A DNA stretch of 64,000 bases, taken from assembly GCA_034926225.1 (NCBI GenBank), contig JAYFRF010000007.1, positions 124,001 to 188,000 of the forward strand. Direction: 5' to 3'. The first letter of the stretch is position 1. Every line of letters starts with the position of its first letter. The translations under genes were made by a program, and so were the position numbers. Positions 58,720 to 64,000 of the stretch are shown one piece after another. Under the pieces are notes generated by a model. The model was not told the DNA's origin. It saw nothing but the letters and a program-made list of their open reading frames with translations, and ran no database searches. Origin of the DNA: JAAZKA01 sp034926225. GTDB lineage: Bacteria; Bacillota; Clostridia; Oscillospirales; QAMX01.

Positions 58720-60681
58720 TCACTTCATTTTCTTCAGTTTTTCGATTCTGTCTCTGAGCTCGGCCGCGTACTCGAATTCCAGCACCTTCGCCGCTGCGCG
58801 CATATCCTTTGATAAGGATGCGATCAGCTCCTCCCGATCCTTCTTCGAAAGCTGCGCGTCCTGATCGTCGGGCGCCGTTACCGCTTCGCCGATATCCAGA
58901 ATATCGCCGATCGCCTTATGAATCGTCTGCGGCACAATCCCGTGCGCTTCGTTATAGGCCGTCTGTATCGACCGGCGGCGGTTCGTCTCGTCGATCGCGT
59001 ACCGCATCGAATCCGTAACCTTGTCGGCATACAGGATGACCTGTCCGTTCGCGTTTCGCGCGGCGCGTCCGATAATCTGCACAAGAGAGCGCCCTGAACG
59101 CAGGAAGCCTTCCTTATCCGCGTCTAAGATCGCGACCAGGCTGACCTCGGGCATGTCGAGTCCCTCGCGCAGCAGGTTGATACCCACCAGCACGTCGATC
59201 TCCCCCGCGCGCAGCGAGCGGATCAGCTTCGTGCGCTCGATCGTCTCGACCTGATGGTGGATGTACTTCACCTTAACGCCGGCCTGCGCAAGGTATGAGG
59301 TCAGCTCCTCCGCCATCTTCTTCGTCAGCGTCGTCACCAGCACGCGCTCGTCTTTCTCGGCGCGCGCGCGAATCTCCGCGAGCAGATCGTCGATCTGCCC
59401 CTCGACCGGCCGTACCTCCACCGCCGGATCGACAAGCCCCGTCGGACGGATGACCTGCTCGACCAGCTGCCCGGAACGCGACAGCTCATAGTCTCCCGGC
59501 GTCGCACTGACATAGATGACCTGACGCACCCGCTCCTGAAATTCCGGAAACGTCAGCGGACGGTTGTCATACGCGCTCGGCAGTCGGAAGCCGTAGTCGA
59601 CGAGCGTCTCCTTGCGTGCGCGGTCGCCTGCGTACATGCCCCGTACCTGCGGAATGCTGACGTGGGACTCGTCGATGAACATCAGAAAGTCCTTCGGGAA
59701 GTAATCAAGCAGCGTAAACGGCGCGCTCCCCGCGGCCCGTCCCGAAATTACGCGCGAATAGTTCTCAATCCCGCTGCAAAACCCGATCTCCCGCAGCATT
59801 TCCAGGTCGTAGAGCGTCCGCTGCTTGATCCTCTGCGCCTCTAGGAGCTTGTCATGCTCCTCAAACCATTTCACACGCTCCCAAAGCTCTCCTTCGATGA
59901 CCCCCGCCGCCGCTTCCATCTTCTCCGGGTCTGTGACATAATGCGACGCGGGGTAGATGATCGCGTGCTTTAACCGCCGCGTGACCTGCCCCGTCACCAC
60001 CTGTATCTCGCTGACCCGGTCGATTTCGTCGCCGAAAAACTCCAGCCGAATCGCCGAATCCGTCGCGTACGAAGGGAAAACCTCGACCGTATCCCCCCGC
60101 ACCCGGAACGTGTTTCGCGCGAAGGCGATATCGTTGCGCTGATACTGCATCTCTGTTAAGCGCCGCAGCACCGCGTCCCGCTCCACCGCCATCCCCGGAC
60201 GCACAGACACCGTCATGCCCTCGTACTCCTCCGGGTCGCCTAGCGAATAAATACAGCTCACCGACGCGACTACCAGCACATCCCGCCGCTCGAACAGGGA
60301 CGACGTCGCCGAATGCCGAAGCCTGTCGATCTCGTCGTTGATCGCCGAATCCTTCTCGATATACGTATCCGTCGACGGGATATACGCCTCCGGCTGGTAA
60401 TAATCGTAATACGATACGAAATACTCGACCGCATTCTCCGGAAACAGCGTGCGAAACTCCGAGCAGAGCTGCGCCGCCAGCGTTTTATTATGTGCCAACA
60501 CCAGCGTCGGCCGCTGGATCCGCTCGATCACCTTTGCCATTGTGTATGTTTTGCCCGAACCCGTGACACCTAGGAGCGTCTGTTCCTCGATCCCGTTTTC
60601 AATGCCCGCCGCTAACCTGTCAATCGCCGCCGGCTGATCGCCAGACGGCTCGTACGGACTCACTACCTTGAACTCCGCCAA
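58720..60681 (-). CDS. uvrB: UvrABC excinuclease subunit B
   Basis: 653-residue UvrB, the helicase-like damage verifier of nucleotide excision repair. Walker A GVTGSGKTYTMA, the beta-hairpin region around YFVSYYDYYQPEAYIP, DEIDRLRHSATSSLFERRDV, helicase motif VI and a C-terminal UVR motif (EFEYAAELRDRI) are present. Start is set at the TTG at 60681, which has GGGGGAG 5 bases upstream and gives the normal AEFKVVSPYEPSGDQP opening. An in-frame ATG at 60708 sits only about 3 bases from the predicted transcription start, so it would be nearly leaderless. Confidence 0.96.
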   Translation of the reverse strand: MAEFKVVSPYEPSGDQPAAIDRLAAGIENGIEEQTLLGVTGSGKTYTMAKVIERIQRPTLVLAHNKTLAAQLCSEFRTLFPENAVEYFVSYYDYYQPEAYIPSTDTYIEKDSAINDEIDRLRHSATSSLFERRDVLVVASVSCIYSLGDPEEYEGMTVSVRPGMAVERDAVLRRLTEMQYQRNDIAFARNTFRVRGDTVEVFPSYATDSAIRLEFFGDEIDRVSEIQVVTGQVTRRLKHAIIYPASHYVTDPEKMEAAAGVIEGELWERVKWFEEHDKLLEAQRIKQRTLYDLEMLREIGFCSGIENYSRVISGRAAGSAPFTLLDYFPKDFLMFIDESHVSIPQVRGMYAGDRARKETLVDYGFRLPSAYDNRPLTFPEFQERVRQVIYVSATPGDYELSRSGQLVEQVIRPTGLVDPAVEVRPVEGQIDDLLAEIRARAEKDERVLVTTLTKKMAEELTSYLAQAGVKVKYIHHQVETIERTKLIRSLRAGEIDVLVGINLLREGLDMPEVSLVAILDADKEGFLRSGRSLVQIIGRAARNANGQVILYADKVTDSMRYAIDETNRRRSIQTAYNEAHGIVPQTIHKAIGDILDIGEAVTAPDDQDAQLSKKDREELIASLSKDMRAAAKVLEFEYAAELRDRIEKLKKMK

Positions 60682-60716
60682 TAGCGCTCCCCCTCTCTTT
60701 TTACTCATGCCATATC

Positions 60717-60745
60717 ATTATAGCAGAACAATTGTTTTATTTCAA
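60717..60745 (-). promoter_or_regulatory. uvrBA promoter with SOS-box-like operator
   Basis: On the minus strand TTGAAA (60745-60740), 17-base spacer, TATAAT (60722-60717). GAACAATTGTTT (60726-60737) lies in the spacer. It matches most of the Firmicute LexA box (GAAC-N4-GTTC/T), so the operon is probably damage-inducible. Confidence 0.85.
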
Positions 60746-60970
60746 GTATAATATAAATTTATGGACATAGCCAATTGATGAGTGATATTTTATCAAACCC
60801 GCAATACACAGGAATTTTTTACATTTTTAACGGCTGTCGCGGTACATCCCACGTCTTCATTCCCGCGCACTATCGTACGCATGTCTATCGTTTCCGTCGC
60901 GTTTTTATGGTTACTAAATTGCAGCTATCGATAGCCTTCCGGAAACCCTTCGGCGGCATTTTTTACGCAA
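60746..60970. other. Intergenic stretch with no recognised gene
   Basis: Between the uvrB promoter and the candidate RNA terminator. It contains a 76-codon plus-strand reading frame without a ribosome-binding site or family match and is not called as a gene. Nothing else was seen. Confidence 0.5.
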
Positions 60971-60971
60971 A

Positions 60972-61000
60972 AAAGGAGACCGTACGGAACCCGTACGGTC
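60972..61000 (-). terminator. Terminator of the candidate RNA
   Basis: GACCGTACGG (60978-60987) and CCGTACGGTC (60991-61000) form a perfect 10-bp stem with a 3-base loop. On the minus strand TCCTTTTTT follows. Confidence 0.88.
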
Positions 61001-61029
61001 TTTAGCGAATGTTGAATAGGAGGGAGTCA

Positions 61030-61122
61030 TTGAAAAAGCCACCACGCAATTACACTGCTCTCGCCAGTGAGGAGCCCTCAGTCGGAACTCTCACTGTCCA
61101 CTCATTTGGGTTTACCACCTAA
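61030..61122 (+). CDS. Possible 30-residue peptide, antisense to the candidate RNA
   Basis: A TTG start at 61030 follows a strong AGGAGGG site (61018-61024) with 5-base spacing and opens a 30-codon frame beginning MKKPPRNYTALASEEP and ending SFGFTT. No plus-strand promoter was recognised, and the region is better explained by the minus-strand RNA. The frame may be accidental. No biosynthetic or transporter genes for a modified peptide lie nearby. Confidence 0.25.
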   Translation: MKKPPRNYTALASEEPSVGTLTVHSFGFTT

Positions 61123-61133
61123 CCACTGACTAT

Positions 61134-61162
61134 AGTATACGCGGAAAGTGTTGAACAAACAA
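61134..61162 (-). promoter_or_regulatory. Promoter of the candidate RNA
   Basis: On the minus strand TTGTTT (61162-61157), 17-base spacer, TATACT (61139-61134). Confidence 0.65.
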
Positions 61163-61243
61163 GCGAATCCTGTTAAGTTCCTATTAAAGGGTTTATTTTT
61201 TTATATAACTTTTAAATAACAGTTTCTATGGGCATTGCCAAAG

Positions 61244-61918
61244 TTATACGCATCCCGTTTCCCGCTCCAGCACCTTACGCCGCGCTTCCTCAAGCATCAT
61301 GTCCTTGACCTTCATCAGCCGTGTCAGATTTCCGCGTTCGTTTTCATCCAGCTTCATTGTGATGTAGCGGATGGTTTCCTCGAGCTGCGGTATCATCACG
61401 TATTCGAGCGCGTTGACGCGGCGGCGCGTCTTTTCGATATCGCGTGCGAGAAGCTGCGTCGTCTTTTCCGTCTCGGCAAGTGCCAAAAGCCTTGTCTGTA
61501 CGCTCGCGATCGCGTCGATCGCGTCGTCCAACTCCGCCGAAGTCGTTGCAAAGCCGTACGGGAACAGCTCGCCCGGGTCTTCGTTCTTGAGCGCGGCATG
61601 GAACACCGGGACGGATACGCCCATGATGTTGCGGGCATCCATCGTCAGGCTGACCGACTGCTTTGGACAGGAAAGCGCCTGCGCAAGCATCTGCGGCGAC
61701 ATGACCGCCGATGCAACACTGAACGCGCTGTGCGCCCGGGAAAGCTCGTCCTCCACCGCCGCGCGCAGCTTCTTATTCTCCCGGATCAGCTCTAAAAACC
61801 GCTTCATCATCTCGTCGAGCTTATCCTTTAAGAGCTTATGCCCCCGCCGCGCGGTTTTCAGACGCGTTTTTAAGCGGGTCAGCTCCATGCGCGTCGGGTT
61901 TACCCGCAGCATCGCCAT
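61244..61918 (-). CDS. atpD: A/V-type ATPase subunit D
   Basis: 224-residue subunit D of the A/V-type ATPase. It is the central-stalk shaft that turns inside the A3B3 head. The diagnostic opening, NPTRMELTRLKTRLKTAR then RGHKLLKDKLDEMM, is present, and the rest is long coiled-coil helix, including the C-terminal RRRVNALEYVMIPQLEETI. The ATG abuts the TAA of subunit B without gap. Last gene of the operon A-B-D. Anaerobic Clostridia commonly use this sodium- or proton-pumping ATPase beside or in place of the F-type. Confidence 0.95.
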   Translation of the reverse strand: MAMLRVNPTRMELTRLKTRLKTARRGHKLLKDKLDEMMKRFLELIRENKKLRAAVEDELSRAHSAFSVASAVMSPQMLAQALSCPKQSVSLTMDARNIMGVSVPVFHAALKNEDPGELFPYGFATTSAELDDAIDAIASVQTRLLALAETEKTTQLLARDIEKTRRRVNALEYVMIPQLEETIRYITMKLDENERGNLTRLMKVKDMMLEEARRKVLERETGCV

Positions 61919-63295
61919 TTATTCTTCCCCCTTCGGGTAGTACGCCTCGATAATCGCCGGTTTGATACGCTTTAATTCCGACTTTGGCAGCATCGTTAAA
62001 AGCTTCCAGCCAAGATTCAGGGTTTGTTCGATCGTACGGTTCGTCTGGAACCCTTGGGAAACGTATTCCTTCTCAAACGCATCCGCAAACCGAGCGTACA
62101 TCCGGTCAATCTCCGACAGCGCCGACTCGCCGAGGATGGTCGCAAGCTCTCGCGCTTCCTTGCCTCTCGCATATGCCGCGATCAGCTGGTTCATCACGCC
62201 CGAGTGATCCTCGCGTGTCTTGCCCTTGCCTATACCTTTATCCTTTAAACGCGACAGACTCGGCAGCACGTCGATCGGCGGCGTTATGCCATGCCGGTGC
62301 AGCTCGCGCGACAGAATGATCTGCCCCTCGGTGATATAGCCGGTCAGGTCGGGGATGGGATGTGTCTTGTCGTCCTCCGGCATAGTCAGAATTGGGATCA
62401 TCGTAATCGAGCCTTCCGAATCGATGCGACGCCCGGCACGTTCATACATGCTCGCAAGATCGGTGTACAGGTAGCCAGGATATCCGCGCCGTCCCGGCAC
62501 CTCTTTGCGCGCGGCGGATACCTCGCGCAAAGCCTCCGCATAGTTTGTGATGTCCGTGATGATGACGAGTACGTGCATCCCCTTCGTGAATGCTAGGTAT
62601 TCTGCGGCTGTCAGCGCCATACGCGGGGTGGAAATACGCTCGATCGCCGGGTCGTTCGCGAGGTTCATGAACAGCACGGTACGATCCAACGCGCCGGTGC
62701 GGCGAAAGTCGCTGATAAAGAAATCGGCTTCCTCGAACGTGATGCCGACGGCGGCGAACACGACCGCGAACGGCGTCGTCGTACCCAAAACCTTCGCCTG
62801 ACGCGCGATCTGCGCCGCAAGCTCGGCGTGGGAAAGCCCCGAACCCGAAAAAATCGGCAGTTTCTGTCCGCGTACCAGCGTGTTTAAGCCGTCGATTGCC
62901 GAAACGCCCGTCTGGATGAACTCGCTGGGGTAGTTACGCGCCGACGGATTCATCGGCGTGCCGTTGATGTCGTCGTAGCGCTCCGCGAGAATCTCGGGGC
63001 CGTCGTCGATAGGATGTCCAAGCCCGTCGAACACGCGACCGAGCATATCCCCCGACACGCCCAGCTCGATGCCATGTCCGAGAAAACGCACTTTCGAGTT
63101 TGCGAGGTTGATGCCGGCGGAGGACTCAAACAGCTGCACCAGTGCCGTCGAGCCGTCTACCTCCAGCACCTTGCAGCGCCGCAGCTCTCCCGATGGCAGC
63201 TCGATCTCGCCAAGCTCCCCGTAGGTGACGCCCTGCACATCGCGCACAAGCATCAGGGGACCCGCGATCTCCTGTATGGTACGATATTCTTTCAT
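61919..63295 (-). CDS. atpB: A/V-type ATPase subunit B
   Basis: 458-residue non-catalytic subunit B of the A/V-type ATPase head. The nucleotide-binding fold is present but the P-loop is degenerate (SGSGLSHAELAAQ), as expected for B rather than catalytic A. Other family blocks include GPEILAERYDDINGTPMNPSAR, FIQTGVSAIDG and TDMTNYAEAL-like TDITNYAEALREVSAARKEVPGRRGYPGY in two parts. Full length. It follows subunit A with a 3-base gap and is directly continued by subunit D. Confidence 0.96.
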   Translation of the reverse strand: MKEYRTIQEIAGPLMLVRDVQGVTYGELGEIELPSGELRRCKVLEVDGSTALVQLFESSAGINLANSKVRFLGHGIELGVSGDMLGRVFDGLGHPIDDGPEILAERYDDINGTPMNPSARNYPSEFIQTGVSAIDGLNTLVRGQKLPIFSGSGLSHAELAAQIARQAKVLGTTTPFAVVFAAVGITFEEADFFISDFRRTGALDRTVLFMNLANDPAIERISTPRMALTAAEYLAFTKGMHVLVIITDITNYAEALREVSAARKEVPGRRGYPGYLYTDLASMYERAGRRIDSEGSITMIPILTMPEDDKTHPIPDLTGYITEGQIILSRELHRHGITPPIDVLPSLSRLKDKGIGKGKTREDHSGVMNQLIAAYARGKEARELATILGESALSEIDRMYARFADAFEKEYVSQGFQTNRTIEQTLNLGWKLLTMLPKSELKRIKPAIIEAYYPKGEE

Positions 63296-63298
63296 CGC

Positions 63299-64000
63299 TT
63301 ATAAGCTCCCTTCCGTCAGCGCCGACAGCTCTTCGTGCATCGCCGCTTCTATCTCGGGGTAGACCGTCTTATACTCGGCTTCCGTTTTCGCTCGTCCGAT
63401 TTTCTCCACTGCGCCGATGCCGAGGACTTTATCCAGCGGCGCGCCGGCGACCAGCGCTACGCCCGCCAGCTCGTTATACGTTAATATCAGCTTTAAAAGC
63501 CCATACTGCTTATCCGGCGGGCAGAAGGAGTCCGTATCGCTCATCGCGTCCTGCTGCAGGAAATCCTCGCGCAGCATTCTCGCGACCTCGAGCGTCAGAC
63601 GGTCGGCTTTCCCGAGCGCGTCCACGCCGACGAGACGGACGATCTCTTCAAGCTCCGCCTCAAGCTGCAGCACATGCAGCGCTTCACGGCGCTGATCGCC
63701 AAAGTCCGGCGCGATGTTGTCCTTATACCAGTCCGCAAGCCTGTCCACATACAGCGAATAACTGTTCAGCCAGTTGATCGCCGGGAAATGGCGCCGGTAC
63801 GCAAGCTGTGCGTCCAGTCCCCAGAACACCTTCACGATACGCAGCGTCGCCTGCGACACAGGCTCCGAAATATCGCCGCCCGTCGGGGACACAGCGCCAA
63901 TCGCCGACAGCGCGCCCTCCCGCTTGTCGCTTCCGAGACATACCACGCGTCCGGCTCTTTCATAAAACTGTGCGAGCCGCGACGTCAAATACGCGGGATA
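63299..64000 (-). CDS. atpA: A/V-type ATPase subunit A (5' part beyond window)
   Basis: The C-terminal 233 codons of catalytic subunit A; the gene begins outside the window, so the Walker A motif cannot be seen. YPAYLTSRLAQFYERAGRV and SPTGGDISEPVSQATLRIVKVFWGLD match the region after the nucleotide site. The C-terminal helical domain (FPAINWLNSYSLYVD, then MLREDFLQQDAMSDTDSFCPPDKQ) is typical. Genes A, B and D lie in that order on the minus strand, the arrangement common in Clostridia. Confidence 0.95.
   Translation of the reverse strand, partial: YPAYLTSRLAQFYERAGRVVCLGSDKREGALSAIGAVSPTGGDISEPVSQATLRIVKVFWGLDAQLAYRRHFPAINWLNSYSLYVDRLADWYKDNIAPDFGDQRREALHVLQLEAELEEIVRLVGVDALGKADRLTLEVARMLREDFLQQDAMSDTDSFCPPDKQYGLLKLILTYNELAGVALVAGAPLDKVLGIGAVEKIGRAKTEAEYKTVYPEIEAAMHEELSALTEGSL

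Larger units (their letters stand above)
60972..61127 (-). ncRNA. Candidate structured non-coding RNA (no family assigned)
   Basis: A minus-strand transcription unit of about 155 bases runs from its own promoter (predicted start near 61127) to a strong terminator. It has no plausible protein on that strand. CAGTGAGAGTTC can pair with GGGCTCCTCACTG in a long hairpin. The same CTCACTG can alternatively pair in CACTG-GCGAGAG-CAGTG, so two folds compete. It did not match 6S, SRP, tmRNA, RNase P, T-box or common riboswitch motifs that I could check by eye. No minus-strand gene depends on it; uvrB has its own promoter further on. Confidence 0.55.

Noticed and set aside
60682..60708. ATG at 60708 as the uvrB start
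   Set aside because: It lies about 3 bases from the predicted transcription start, whereas the TTG at 60681 has GGGGGAG upstream.
60775..61005. 76-codon plus-strand frame between uvrB and the RNA
   Set aside because: No ribosome-binding site, no homology, and it runs into the terminator stem.
60972..61127. Assignment of the orphan RNA to 6S RNA, SRP RNA, tmRNA, RNase P or a T-box
   Set aside because: Core motifs of these families were looked for and not seen, so no family is claimed.
1..64000. CRISPR arrays, tRNA and rRNA genes
   Set aside because: No regularly spaced repeats and no tRNA- or rRNA-like sequences were recognised.

Overview
The window is a 64 kb stretch of a GC-rich (by eye about 58-60 percent) Gram-positive chromosome. 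It is most likely an anaerobic gut-type Clostridia (Oscillospiraceae or Ruminococcaceae-like), and may come from a metagenome-assembled genome. The evidence is an A/V-type ATPase operon, strong AGGAGG ribosome-binding sites, TTGACA/TATAAT promoters with 17-nt spacers, tandem CNNM/CorC proteins, MetA of the acetyl-CoA type, a DUF368 protein, a c-di-GMP-I riboswitch, and many small sugar-catabolism loci. No rRNA, tRNA, CRISPR array, phage module or complete insertion sequence was found.

Layout. 1-4.7 kb: two Gfo/Idh/MocA oxidoreductases and an amidohydrolase, divergent from a GH4 alpha-galactosidase. 4.8-8.0 kb: two CNNM/CorC membrane proteins and a NagD-like HAD phosphatase. 8.05-9.65 kb: an AT-rich foreign-looking cassette (phosphotransferase and NUDIX genes, each followed by the same 33-bp repeat). 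9.7-14.3 kb: two xylose-isomerase-like TIM barrels, a mannitol dehydrogenase/fructuronate-reductase-like enzyme and a divergent NagA-like deacetylase. 14.3-21.6 kb: an AAC(3)-like acetyltransferase, an ABC exporter pair, an acyl-CoA synthetase and topoisomerase III. 21.9-27.3 kb: a serine-palmitoyltransferase-like enzyme with an overlapping SDR, metA, a RodA/FtsW protein and a DUF2812 protein. 27.3-34.1 kb: more sugar genes, a MORN-repeat membrane protein and an unrecognised large protein. 34.2-35.7 kb: pssA and a DUF368 lipid-carrier transporter.

35.8-38.2 kb holds the most notable locus. A c-di-GMP-I riboswitch with its own promoter and terminator lies upstream of a minus-strand operon: a small secreted protein, an MNT-type nucleotidyltransferase, a cupin plus HD-GYP phosphodiesterase, and a HEPN protein. 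The last three genes overlap. A c-di-GMP sensor therefore appears to control a gene predicted to destroy c-di-GMP, inserted between the two halves of a HEPN/MNT pair.

38.4-53.6 kb: a plus-strand pair (fucose-isomerase-like protein and DUF4091 protein) and a 12-kb minus-strand operon. The operon has a sugar isomerase, an FGGY kinase, three tandem ceramidase-like hydrolases, a GH5-like and a GH28-like glycosidase, and a class III aminotransferase. It sits behind a LacI regulator with matching operator-like sites. 53.6-60.7 kb: lacI, an AI-2E family permease and uvrBA under an SOS-box-like promoter. About 61.0-61.1 kb: an orphan transcription unit that looks like a structured non-coding RNA. 61.2-64 kb: V-ATPase subunits D, B and the C-terminal part of A.
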